Notes: generated by a model from the letters alone, not told the origin. A DNA stretch of 64,000 nucleotides from Paralichthys olivaceus (GCF_024713975.1 NC_091112.1:10896001-10960000); one strand, 5' to 3'; numbered from the stretch's first letter, positions 45,882-56,516 are shown. A program made the numbers and translations.

Positions 45882-47354
45882 GCTCCCGTCTCATGACAGA
45901 CCCCCCTCAGTGCGCTTTCGACTCACATGCTCTGATATTATCTGAGAAATTCCTCACTATAATAAAGTTCAAGGGGGTAAAATGCATGAAAACCAATATC
46001 TAGCCATGACCGCACATTTTTAAAATGATCCGCTTCATACCTCGAGAGTGTTGACAAACAGCCGCAATAAAATCAAACCTTGTAACAGAAACGTTCTTCT
46101 GATAATTAAATTTGAACATGAGTTTAAAGCCAATTTACCAATTAGACATGGGTGAAAGAGATTTAGGACGGCGGACAGGCTCCATTATCATTGCTAAAGC
46201 ATGTTTACTAGGATGCACGTATGAATTTTTCATTGGTAGGTAATCCTTTGTATTTGCATATTATTTCCAGTATTTCTTGCTACTAAGCCTGTGTATGAGG
46301 GCTGGGCCATAAATTACCACTTGTTCTGTCCTGTGCTGTATTCATGTGTTTTGACTTAACAGCAGTGACGGTTGAACTTTGTGCTGTGTTTGTACTGTGT
46401 CAGAACACTATAGAACATTGCACATTATAAGCAAACGTACATATGGGTTGCCTTTTTCCCATAATCCCTGACTCTTGGCCTTTGTTCTCGTACTAAATCA
46501 GATATGCATGAATGCTACATTAGTAAATGAGTGACTCCACCCTTTATAGTCCACTCAGTGGGTTTGAAGCTGCATTGTACTGCACAGTGAAATGCCACAG
46601 ATAATACCTCTTTCTTCAATCAGTAGACCTGCAGTGTGCAGACATGTAATGTGAAATGTAGAAAACTATGTCCAAATGAACTTAATTAGGTTACAGTTTA
46701 GACCAGACCTGTGCCTCAGATGACCTGCGAATAGAAAAGCAAACAGATTTCATAGATTACATATTTGCTCAGCTCAACCTCGCCACTGTGGTCAGTCAAC
46801 TTTGTATTATGCCCCCCCCCCACTAAACGGGGCCTCGGGGGAAAGACTCAGAAGGTGCAAATGTTCAAATTTAACAAGTTCGTGTGCGTCTTCGACGATC
46901 TGTGGCAGCTTTAAAAACAGCCTGACCTGTTTTACATGCTAATGTCACGTCCCCTTCAGACCAAATAGTAAACTAGTAATCTGAATATGACAGAGTTGGA
47001 CAAAGTGCCAGGAAGTAGAAAAAGCACCTTTAATCATTTAATCAGTGTGATGACTACTGCTTCAGCTCTCAAACAAAAACAATGTTTTAAAAAAATATAT
47101 AAAATATCCTCAAAAAAATCACTTTACACTGTTAGTCTGTTGAACAAGATACTTCAGGCGACAGTAGGATCTTCTTTTAAACATCACAGTAATGCCTGAA
47201 ATAAGAGATACTTAACAACGAGACACACATGAGACCATTCATGAGCCTTGTGTGATTTGAGGGTGTGTGTCTGATCAAATAGAAGATTCTCAGTGTTCCA
47301 CTCAAAAACATAAAAAACACACACAAAAGTGCAATTTTAATGAAGGGAACACTG

Positions 47355-48357
47355 TCACAAGCGAAAACAGAGAGCATCGTGGGTAAATGCTGGAAGAGAG
47401 TAAGTGATGTAACTGCTGTGTGTGCTGCTGAAATAAGGAGCAGCTCTTGTGTACATGGGGAATGAAGGCTCTGTGCTCACATGCATCCTCTTAGCAGCGA
47501 GTTCGTGGTGTGTGCTGCCTCCTGTTGAGCAGATGAGGGAACTTCCAGCTGGAGTCTGAAGGAGGAGATGCTCCTCAGAGTCCCAGTTGAGGCTCCTCTT
47601 TGTCCTGAGCGGCACACTGGAGAGAGGAGAAGGTCTGGAGGGCCGAGCCGAGGGAGCGTCTCTCTTCAGGAGGGACTCGATGGAGAAAGGACTGCTGAAC
47701 TTTGTCTCTCGTGTGATCTGAGCAGCTTTGCAGGCTGCAGCTTCAGGAGAGTGGAGATCTGAGCAGTGCTTGAAAGCTCTGCTGCTCTTGTCCTCTGTTT
47801 CCACTTTGCAGGCCAACTCAGGGAAGAGCTGCAGGATTCCTTTAAAGTGACGACGCACCATCTTTGCTGTGATCTGACTGGAGTCCAGTTTCCAGTAGTT
47901 CCTCTTACTGTGGAATGAATCTGGGATCACAGGAATCTGAAAACACAACACAACTGAGTCAATCGTTTTCACAGACAGGAGTTATTCTTTCACTTGATAA
48001 CATTATTCAAATACTTATTATTCTGGAATAAACACGTACCTTGACAAAACATGTGTGGGTTGACAAACAGACTCTGATGTTGTTCTCAACAGATTTTCTG
48101 TCTTCACAGACGAGTGGTGCCAGTTTGTCCATCAACTGTAAAACATCAGGTTCAAGTTTAGCTTTGAAGAGACAATTGGTGTTTCACATTACAACACTCC
48201 ATGATCGATGCTGGTTTCTTACCTGAGTGAAAGTGAGCATCTTGCCTGGAGCACCTTGGAGGACGACGGCGATCTTAGCCAGGTAGGTGGTGCTCTTCCT
48301 GAACAAACCTCGCTGATGCAGCTCAGCTCCAAACTTCTGGGTCTTGTTCTCCTGCAT
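47355..48357 (-). CDS. Divergent forkhead-domain protein, copy 1 (FOXH1/FAST-like)
   Basis: Three minus-strand exons: 48357-48223 (45 codons), 48135-48040 (32 codons) and 47936-47355 (193 codons plus stop); 270 residues, all junctions phase 0 with GT-AG ends. The forkhead domain covers about residues 22-100: TTYLAKIAVVLQGAPGKMLT matches helix 1 and its turn, NNIRVCLSTHTCFVKIPV is helix 3 (family NSIRHNLSLNDCFVKV), and KRNYWKLD matches the wing GKGSYWTLD. The canonical histidine of RHNLS is valine here. The domain is split by two introns, whereas many FOX genes have an intronless domain. The Ser-rich C-terminus shows no recognised motif. The domain looks closest to the FOXH1 (FAST) branch, Smad-binding Nodal/activin effectors, but this is by eye. 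The ATG at 48357 is the first in frame after an upstream TAA. Confidence 0.8.
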
Positions 48358-48663
48358 CTTCTTGGTTGGAGGGTCTAAGCTCAGAGTTGTGCTGTCAACA
48401 GTGGGACTGAGTGCAGATGTGGACCTGCAGAGGTCAGCCCTGGATATAAGTGCTGTCTGGACAATAGGACATTAGAGGGTGTGCACCACAGGTTAATGAG
48501 GAGCTTTTCATGAGCAGATGAGTCGTTAGTGCTGGAGGTGGAGCCAGTGATGAGAGGAACAATCGTCAGCATATCTGAACGTGCTGCAGTCTGATCTGGA
48601 TAAAACCATCCTCAACTTTTGATCTCAACTTAAAATAAAGCAACAGAGGACCAACATTATATA
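47361..48663 (-). repeat. Segmental duplication unit 1 (partner 52272-53574)
   Basis: About 1.3 kb nearly identical to 52272-53574 in the same orientation, with about 1% mismatch by manual comparison and no indels. The unit includes the whole forkhead coding region, both introns and the upstream ORF, and stops at the TATA-like motif upstream. Confidence 0.85.
48381..48572 (-). other. Upstream ORF (63 codons) before forkhead copy 1
   Basis: Begins MLTIVPLITGSTSSTNDSSA in another frame and stops 23 nt before the main ATG. It would lie in the 5' leader if transcription starts near the TATA-like motif at about 48660. It is retained full length in copy 2, but it carries proportionally more changes than the main frame, so it may be regulatory or a by-product. 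Confidence 0.35.
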
Positions 48664-49842
48664 CATACAGTACATAATTACTTACAATTAAATCAAATCT
48701 GCAAGATCAGACAAGTGAGTCTATTAAGGTGTGTTTTTTAGATAATTTATAGTGATTTTAAGGCCTCATGGCAAATAAAGAAAAAAATATATTGTTATTC
48801 AAATAAACTTTCATTGTGATGCTGTGGAAAACAATTATCTCAAGTAGTTGAGAGGTCGTACAAACATTGTGTGTTTTCCTTCATATGGTCTGGCACAATA
48901 CACAGTTTAAGGACACAGCTCACATTCCAGTGAGAAATCTAATCACATTCCAACTGTTTGCACGTCGCTCATCGCTGCTTTCAAGTCCCACCTATTGTCT
49001 AATGAGTCACATTAATGAAGAAGGTGATTTGCATCAGTGATCCTCATTCAGATGCATGAGCCCAACTTACCTGTGCTGGGTGCTTTCGTGCAAGAACACC
49101 TTTACTCAAATGAATGGGCGTGACTCTGCAGGAGTCCAAACAGTGCAGCAGCTGAATTCACTCGTCTGTGATTGACAGTGTGTTGCTCAGCTGGTCTAGG
49201 GTCAGTTCAGAGAAATAAAGAAGTTATGACATATAACCTTGAAGATGTCAATTTAGGGGCTTTGGTGTTTTGCTCAGGTAATTTACTGGACTACATTGAG
49301 ATGTCATTTATATAATAAAACATATTCTACTATCTCTACATTATCAACAGAAACCTTACAGCTGCCACAATGAGGAACCTTTATCAGATCCAGATTCATC
49401 AGAGGGGATTTGAGTCCATGATGCCTTAAGTTAAAATGAAAATTTCCACATTACAAAAAGAAACTGTTACCCACAAAATCTCAGTCTGTTAGTTGCATTC
49501 TGGGTATTTTAAAAGAAAAGTACCCATTACTATATTCCATGGTAACGGGTACTTTCCATATATATATTTCCATCCCAAATTCTTCACATAAATTGAATGG
49601 ACACAACTGATTCTATTTAAAATCTGATCCCAACAGAGAAACAAATGATTTCTCAGCTGGATTACGATTTTCCCAATGTACATCTTTGACAGTCAATTAG
49701 TCATGTGATCATGAGGATGTAGTGATTTAGTTTTCAGTAACTTCAAAATATTAATTTCAATAAAATGCAGATGTGATGCACAGCAGTCTCAGTAGTTCTA
49801 GATTCAGGCAAGACATTTTAACAAGCAAATTATTTGGTTAAA

Positions 49843-49911
49843 TGGCTCAGTACACAGTATAAATATTTCACACTTCAATCATTGTTCATGTTAAATATTA
49901 TATATACAAGA
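49843..49911 (+). repeat. Direct repeat, left copy (partner 51320-51388)
   Basis: About 69 nt shared with 51320-51388 at roughly 90% identity, including TATAAATATTTCACA and TTCAATCATTGTT blocks. It lies between the two forkhead genes. Confidence 0.6.
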
Positions 49912-50448
49912 TTTTAATCTGTAATATATAAGCCAACAGTAATATTCTATGTAAAGATAAGATGTGATGGCATCCTGAGCGGCCTCTGCTGCTCAGTGAT
50001 ATAAACATGACACCTGGGTGAACATTCAGCCTTTTTCATAGGGCTGTAAGAGTGAAAAGAAGTTTTAAAAAAACATTTGCCAGCAGAACGGTCTCTCACA
50101 TGACGGCTCTGACACTGACAGGAGCACCGACCCATGGATGAGATGTGGCACGTCCATTTTGGTCTGCACAACAGCTGGATGGATTGTTGTTGTTGGCTCT
50201 TCTCCGGTACACAGGGTAACTTCATTCAGTTGTGTTTTCTGGTTGTGTTTAGGGGCCATAGACTGGATAGACAACCACATTGCTCTTGTTTGCTGTTGCA
50301 TTTCTTTTGGTCTGGGAAAGAGATTACAAAAATGCATACATATTGTCTTTAAAGGGCTAAAACTAAAGCAGTGTAGTTGAAAATATATTTAATGTGTGTT
50401 AGTGAAATGCTTCTGGTATCTGTTTAGTCAACTGAGCGTAACTTAAGA

Positions 50449-50667
50449 GAAGCTCAGATGAGGTGAGAATCATTGGAATGTGACTGAAGACTTCTTCAGT
50501 TTAAAAGCTTTATGTTGGTTGTATCTGTTACATTCCAGTGTTTGTCACCTCATTCACAGCCTTTGTCTGTGTGGGAGTGATTCACTTATTAGTAAAGCAG
50601 CAGCAGACTGGTTTAATCGACAATATATTCACTATTTCTTCTTTCCACCACCTCTCTAAAATATTAC
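50449..50667. repeat. Inverted repeat, left arm (partner 53941-54127)
   Basis: Its reverse complement matches 53941-54127 at about 90% identity, apart from an extra segment of about 30 nt (around 50603-50635). Shared blocks include GTTTAAAAGCTTTATGTTGG and TTCTTTCCACCACCTCTCTA. The two arms bracket forkhead copy 2. Confidence 0.7.
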
Positions 50668-51319
50668 AAAGAGTCAAAATATAATTTGATACATCTGAAA
50701 TTGTCTGAAGAGAATAGGAGCTATATCAGAACATGTAAGGAGCTAATATTTGATGAACAATGTGCATCTGAAGGTTTGCATCAAGGGACTAAGCCACATC
50801 CCAACTTGAAGCCAATTCAGAGGAGCATTTTGATGATGGGCCGTTAGGTTGAGCCCAGTGAAGATGTGTCGTGTGATAACATTGTGGGTCTGGTGGGAGT
50901 GGACCAGTTTTTTGTCAAGACGGAAACAATCACCAGCTTTGAGAAATAAGCACAAAATGAAAGTGATTAAGTGTGACAATGTTTAAATGTTGAATAATTC
51001 ACTGTTAAGACTTGATGTGCAACTGGTTTGAATGTCAGTAAATGTAAAATGTTATACTTATCAAATATTTTCATTCTGAAGGATCTGAAAACATTAATTT
51101 TGTGGTGTGGAAAAATGCTGATGTGTTCATTTGTACTCAATAACCCTGTATATAAAACATTTCCATAATTTTTTATGTTTTAAATAATTAGAGAAACGTA
51201 GAAGATGTAAAATATCTCATAACTGTATAAAGGATTCTGAGTAGCAAACACATTAAATTCTGATGTAACAGTGATTTTTAATCTCCATTTAAGATAAAAA
51301 GAGGAATAATTTAATTTAA

Positions 51320-51388
51320 TGGCTCAGTATACACTATAAATATTTCACATTTCAATCATTGTTGATTTTAAATGTTATATATACAAGA
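51320..51388 (+). repeat. Direct repeat, right copy (partner 49843-49911)
   Basis: Ends exactly where the inverted forkhead relic begins (51386), so the two may have moved together. Confidence 0.6.
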
Positions 51389-51468
51389 GCTACTCCTTAT
51401 TTCAGCAGCTGACGCAGCAGTTACATCACATTTACCCATGATGAACTCTGTTTCTGGCTGTGATGTGC
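51386..51468 (+). pseudogene. Forkhead gene relic, inverted (C-terminal end)
   Basis: Plus-strand sequence matching the last part of forkhead exon 3: TTATTTCAGCAGCTGACG and GTTACATCACATTTACCCA align with the end of the coding strand, and TTTCTGGCTGTGATGTG matches the stop codon and 3'UTR of copy 2. An internal deletion of about 15 nt and several mismatches mark it as dead. Its orientation is opposite to the intact genes. Confidence 0.6.
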
Positions 51469-52217
51469 ATTGGACCTGACATGACAGCTTTCTGGAGCAA
51501 TTCTTTTTAAGCTAATTTAAACTGCTGAAAAAAGCTGATACATGTATTTTGTCAACATTTTGAATCCACAAAGTAACCTGTAGCTGAATCTGTCAGATAC
51601 ATCTAGTGGTGGATTAGAGGGTTTTATACGAAGATATTTTCTTCTCAAAAACACTGTGAAGTAGATATATAAAGCAGGATAAAATAGAAATACTGCATAA
51701 AAGTACACTAATGTACAATTCTTTGATAAATGTATTTACTAGTAGTGTTACTACTTTTGTGTTTATACCAAATGTCATATTCAGTGTTAGACAGTGTTAA
51801 ATAGTATAAAACCCATATCTATGAAAATCACTGGAATGTTGTCAACAATGTTTCGAATTGAAAACATCAATTAAAAGCATTGTTCTTCTTTAATCACCTG
51901 CATTCCAGGTTTTGTCACCTGGTCCATTTACATCCATTTTATTTAAATCATCCATTGTTGTTTATCATAATTGTCAAATGGCAACCTTGGTGTGATCTTC
52001 CAAACTTGTCCAGAGGAGTTTTTAAATAAAAAGTTCTCATCGTGTTTTATTTGTGCTTAGTTAATATGAGCTCAAGGACTCATGTTATATATCTGGTAAC
52101 ATGTAAGACAATGAATGAACACCCAGAGATGGGGTTTACCTGTTGAGTGGAAATTGTTGCACATCTTATTTTGCACTTTTACTAAAGATAATCACGAAGT
52201 CTGTTTCTCTCAGATAT

Positions 52218-52223
52218 TTTATT
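52218..52223 (-). terminator. Polyadenylation signal of forkhead copy 2
   Basis: Minus-strand AATAAA about 45 nt downstream of the stop codon. Copy 1 has only an ATTAAA variant at 47341-47336, 14 nt after its stop, in unrelated flanking sequence. Confidence 0.45.
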
Positions 52224-52265
52224 GAAAAACATTAAGTGCTCCAGAAAGATGACACACAAAACACA

Positions 52266-53268
52266 TCACAGCCAGAAACAGAGGGTATCGTGGGTAAATG
52301 CTGGAAGAGAGTAAGTGATGTAACTGCTGTGTGTGCTGCTGAAATAAGGAGCAGCTCTTGTGTACATGGGGAATGAAGGCTCTGTGCTCACATGCATCCT
52401 CTTAGCAGCGAGTTCGTGGTGTGTGTTGCCTCCTGTTGAGCAGATGAGGGAACTTCCAGCTGGAGTCTGAAGGAGGAGATGCTCCTCAGAGTCCCAGTTG
52501 AGGCTCCTCTTTGTCCTGAGCGGCACACTGGAGAGAGGAGAAGGTCTGGAGGGCCGAGCCGAGGGAGCGTCTCTCTTCAGGAGGGACTCGATGGAGAAAG
52601 GACTGCTGAACTTTGTCTCTCGTGTGATCTGAGCAGCTTTGCAGGCTGCAGCTTCAGGAGAGTGGAGATCTGAGCAGTGCTTGAAAGCTCTGCTGCTCTT
52701 GTCCTCTGTTTCCACTTTGCAGGCCAACTCAGGGAAGAGCTGCAGGATTCCTTTAAAGTGACGACGCACCATCTTTGCTGTGATCTGACTGGAGTCCAGT
52801 TTCCAGTAGTTCCTCTTACTGTGGAATGAATCTGGGATCACAGGAATCTGAAAACACAACACAACTGAGTCAATCGTTTTCACAGACAGGAGTTATTCTT
52901 TCACTTGATAACATTATTCAAATACTTATTATTCTGGAATAAACACGTACCTTGACAAAACATGTGTGGGTTGACAAGCAGACTCTGATGTTGTTCTCAA
53001 CGGATTTTCTGTCTTCACAGACGAGTGGTGCCAGCTTGTCCATCAACTGCAAAACATCAGGTTCAAGTTTAGCTTTGAAGAGACAATTGGTGTTTCACAT
53101 TACAACACTCCATGATCGATGCTGGTTTCTTACCTGAGTGAAAGTGAGCATCTTGCCTGGAGCACCTTGGAGGACGACAGCGATCTTAGCCAGGTAGGTG
53201 GTGCTCTTCCTGAACAAACCTCGCTGATGCAGCTCAGCTCCAAACTTCTGGGTCTTGTTCTCCTGCAT
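52266..53268 (-). CDS. Divergent forkhead-domain protein, copy 2 (FOXH1/FAST-like)
   Basis: Tandem duplicate of the gene at 47355, shifted by exactly 4911 bp with no indel across exons or introns: exons 53268-53134, 53046-52951 and 52847-52266; 270 residues. Only three residues differ (Ser to Asn in the STGGS region; Ala to Thr and Arg to Trp near the C-terminus). Most differences in exons 1 and 2 are synonymous. Splice sites and stop are intact, so it looks functional. A minus-strand AATAAA lies about 45 nt past the stop. Upstream identity ends near 53574, so its distal promoter differs from copy 1. Confidence 0.8.
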
Positions 53269-53574
53269 CTTCTTGGTTGGAGGGTCTAAGCTCAGAGTTG
53301 TGCTGTCAACAGTGTGACTGAGTGCAGATGTGGACCTGCAGAGGTCAGCCCTGGATATAAGTGCTGTCCGGACAATAGGACATTAGAGGGTGTGCACCAC
53401 AGGTTAATGAGGAGCTTTTCATGAGCAGATGAGCCGTTAGTGCTGGAGGTGGAGCCGGTGATGAGAGGAACAATCATCAGCATATCTGAACGTGCTGCAG
53501 TCTGATCTGGATAAAACCATCCTCAACTTTTGATCTCAACTTAAAATAAAGCAACAGAGGACCAACATTATATG
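52272..53574 (-). repeat. Segmental duplication unit 2 (partner 47361-48663)
   Basis: Second copy of the unit described at 47361. Right of 53574 and left of about 52260 the flanks share nothing obvious with those of unit 1. Confidence 0.85.
53292..53483 (-). other. Upstream ORF (63 codons) before forkhead copy 2
   Basis: Same length and position as in copy 1, with four amino-acid differences (T/M, D/G, R/G, P/T). It stops before the main ATG at 53268. Confidence 0.35.
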
Positions 53575-53940
53575 CATGGAATCCATTTCCATCCAACATT
53601 AAAGTTATTGTGTTTGTGATGTTTCTCTTTTTCTTTGATGAAAATAAGATCATTTCAATTATTACATTTGTTTGGAGCTTGAGGCACACAGTCTTATTTT
53701 GTTTTGAAGCATTGCACAACTAATTACCATTTATTTTATTTTACTGATTTATAAATGTTAAAACCCAGACAAATGTGACACTTTATGATATTCAAACCTG
53801 TGGTATATAAAGCTTTAATAGTGACCTAATTAACCAACAATCAAATCTATATGAAATATTGGCTCCTTATATGGTTTTATAATATATTATTATATTATTT
53901 GCAGGCCATTTTAAATTGATCAAATTATATTTTGACTTTT

Positions 53941-54127
53941 TGTAAAATTTTAGAGAGGTGGTGGAAAGAAGAAATAATGAATATATAGTCAACAAGTGAA
54001 TCACTCCCACAGACAGAAGCTGTGAATGAGGTGACAAACACTGGAATGTAACAGATACAACCAACATAAAGCTTTTAAACTCAAGAAGTCTTCAGTCACA
54101 TTCCAGTGATTCTCACCTCATCTGAAC
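53941..54127. repeat. Inverted repeat, right arm (partner 50449-50667)
   Basis: Shorter arm of the pair bracketing forkhead copy 2, about 3.3 kb from the left arm. No coding content. Confidence 0.7.
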
Positions 54128-54146
54128 TTCACCGGAGACTCACCAT

Positions 54147-54193
54147 CTTTCTCCATCAACTAGTAAACACTAGGTTGAATCTGGCTTTATTTG
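54147..54193 (-). pseudogene. Possible forkhead gene relic (exon 2 edge)
   Basis: TCTCCATCAACTAGTAAAC and the following AGGTTGAATCTGGCTTT resemble the exon 2/intron 1 border of the intact genes (gtccatcaactgtaaaac, aggttcaagtttagcttt). It is only about 45 nt and degenerate. Confidence 0.4.
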
Positions 54194-55234
54194 ACATTTT
54201 GTGCCAGGTCAGGAAATATTTTGGTCCAGATAAGGGGTAGATCAAGAGAATATTTCATGGATATAGGGGACAGATTTCCAAATCTAAACCTGGATCTAGA
54301 GTTTAAATGAGGTTTCAAAAGTTACTTTAGAAAAAATTGTTTCTTGAGATAACAGTTGAATTTCCAAGTAGTCGCTTATAATATTAAAATCAAATTGTAA
54401 GTCAGATTCAAAATAGTCCATATATCAATTTTTTATCTGTTGTTTCCGTGATTTTTTGATATATTAGCAAATACTTGTCTGCAATCACACTCAATTCCCA
54501 GCCAGTTACCATCTTTGTCTGGCATTTACTGCTGAGTAAGTATAGCATTCAATGGATTTTCAGGAAAACAACATTTTGTGGTTTGGCCGAGAATAAAAAT
54601 GAGACAGGAACTGAAACTAAAAGATGCTTAAACGCTTTTCAGAATCACTTCTCAATACACATCTAGCATTGGGCAAAAATACCAAACACCACAGATCCGA
54701 CTTAAAAAAACATCAGTTTCTTCTGATTACAATCAATTTGCAGATGATCATTTTTTGTTCATTTAAAATCTGCAGCATGACTTTTCTTAATTCTTTTTTA
54801 ACATTAGCATTTAATGACTAAAATAACAAGATTTCTGTTGTCTACCCTAAATGAAGTTCGATTTTTAACCTTACCGATGTAGATATATATGTTTACGGCA
54901 ACATTTGCTTTTGATTAAGATAAAGAGAGAAAGAATGTCGATCTCTCTTACAACACTTTCTTTAAAAGAAGTCAGAATTTGGGCAGTTTGAAAAAAGATC
55001 TCACACAGTGTAAATAAAAGTGTCAGCGTTGCAATGCAGTAGTGAATTGTTGAATCCATCTGATTTGAAGCCAGTAAATCCAGTGTATCAATTAATACTG
55101 GAGATATCTGCATAATAGATAAGACTCAAAACACTGATTACTCTCACAAACTACTGAACATCCAGATGAGCCACTTCACTGGTTCTGTTATCATGTACAC
55201 GGCCACACCCGAGGGCTCAGAGCTCGTTCACTTA

Positions 55235-55290
55235 TGATGAAAAGCTCCTCATTAGCATGGAATACACACTGTGACTCTAATGTCCTGCTG
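55235..55290 (+). pseudogene. Possible forkhead gene relic, inverted (5' leader)
   Basis: GATGAAAAGCTCCTCATTA and CTCTAATGTCCTGCTG match, in inverse orientation, the leader of the intact genes (48463-48520 on the minus strand). Together with the relic at 51386 it suggests an older inverted copy. Confidence 0.45.
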
Positions 55291-55345
55291 AATCTTTCAG
55301 GCCTGTGTTAATTGATCCTTTTCAAGGAAGCTGAAAGTCTAAGCA

Positions 55346-55590
55346 TTAAAGGTTCAGTGTGTAGCATTTAGTGACATCTAGTGGTGAAGATTCATGTTGC
55401 AGTTGAACAACCATCACCTCGGCCTTAAAACATGAAAGGGAACCTGTGGTGGCTTCAGTTGTCATAAAAACTCAACACTGAAACTTTAATAACTCCTCTT
55501 AGAGTATGTGGATGTTTTTATACTCCATTCGCCCTACTGTCAAGTACTACAACCCATCATATACAAAAAGCCACAAAAATATGAATAGTT
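55346..55590 (+). repeat. Dispersed percomorph-type repeat remnant
   Basis: Begins AAAGGTTCAGTGTGTAGCAT followed by TTAGTGACATCTAGTGGTGA and includes GTTGTCATAAAAACTCAAC. I recognise these phrases from an abundant percomorph repeat. The class is not assigned. Confidence 0.45.
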
Positions 55591-55599
55591 AATAATTAA

Positions 55600-56510
55600 A
55601 GGAAAAGTACAGGTCTGGTCCATCTCAACGCTAAATCTTTAAAATATTTATATCATAGCATCAGCATGTAGGTGGAGGTGGAGCTACCTTTACCTACTGC
55701 TTCATTTACAGGAACACCAGATTAACTGATGAGATTAATGGCAGCGGAAGTTTTGGTGATGTGTTCTGATCTTTTTCTTATCTTTCGTTTTTTTGTGATT
55801 TATCTGAAATGTGACCTTGACCACATGCACACACGCTGCAGTGAGACATCAGACATCAAAAAGGTTGGAGACCACAGGTTTAATCTTTAACAAAGTGTTG
55901 CATTTTATATGCATTTTATTATCTGCATAAATCATAACATTGTAACTTAAGATATCAAATAGAATTGAGTGGTTAAATTGCTGGTTTAAAGTTGTTCTTT
56001 TTGCTATGTTTGTAGTTTTATTTCAACGTGCTGATATTTGGGTTTTGGACGTTGATAAAGAACTACAACAGAGACATTACAAACTTTGCAAGCTACCAAA
56101 ACATTTAATAATCTACTATAAAACAAATCTAAAGCTAGACTCAAGTAGCATTAAATTACAATTGAGATCATTAAAACCAACCCTAAATGTATTTAAGACC
56201 TGGTATGAAATAATTTTAAATTCTGATTATTGAATTTCACACTTTTTAAGGCCCCGCAGAAACCATGTTGTCCGGAAAGCAAAGATTTGTAAATTACAAC
56301 TGGAACTTCCTTAAACAAAAACCTCGGAATTTGTATTGGCACGGTTTCAATCTTGGCTCAGTTTTTTTCTATCCATTATACCATTTTCTGCCTCATTCTG
56401 AACTCACATGTATGACAGGTTTGAATGTTTTTTCTAAATCTTTTAAAGATCTTTTAACGACCTCAACCGTATGAACAGAAGACACAGGACAGAGACTAAA
56501 TGAAATAAAA
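55600..56510. other. Intergenic DNA between the forkhead cluster and beta-catenin
   Basis: AT-rich. Two plus-strand ORFs of 75 and 69 codons (56006-56233, 56265-56474) have biased AT-driven composition and no recognisable domain, so they are not called as genes. Confidence 0.5.
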
Positions 56511-56516
56511 TGCCAT

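Larger units (their letters stand above)
36661..47330. other. Gene-poor stretch between ndrg1 and the forkhead cluster
   Basis: About 10.7 kb with no protein gene I can support. In human the next gene after NDRG1 is ST3GAL1; no sialyltransferase motif was seen here. It holds a hAT-like remnant, three copies of repeat family A (39455-40045, 41575-41690, 42375-42550), an isolated CpG-rich promoter-like segment (43790-43930) and a lone 81-codon minus ORF at 45636-45881. Confidence 0.55.
48700..52200. other. Spacer between forkhead copies
   Basis: AT-rich spacer with the direct-repeat pair, the left inverted-repeat arm and the inverted relic. No intact gene seen. Confidence 0.6.

Noticed and set aside
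36661..47330. Search for ST3GAL1, expected next to NDRG1
   Set aside because: No sialylmotif-like frame found on either strand; absence is reported rather than a forced call.
47568..48226. Plus ORFs over forkhead copy 1 (and the same in copy 2)
   Set aside because: Opposite-strand shadows of the forkhead exons; their repetition in both copies reflects the duplication, not independent coding.
56006..56474. Two consecutive plus ORFs of 75 and 69 codons
   Set aside because: AT-driven composition, no domain, no splice or promoter signals, and they converge on the beta-catenin 3'UTR.
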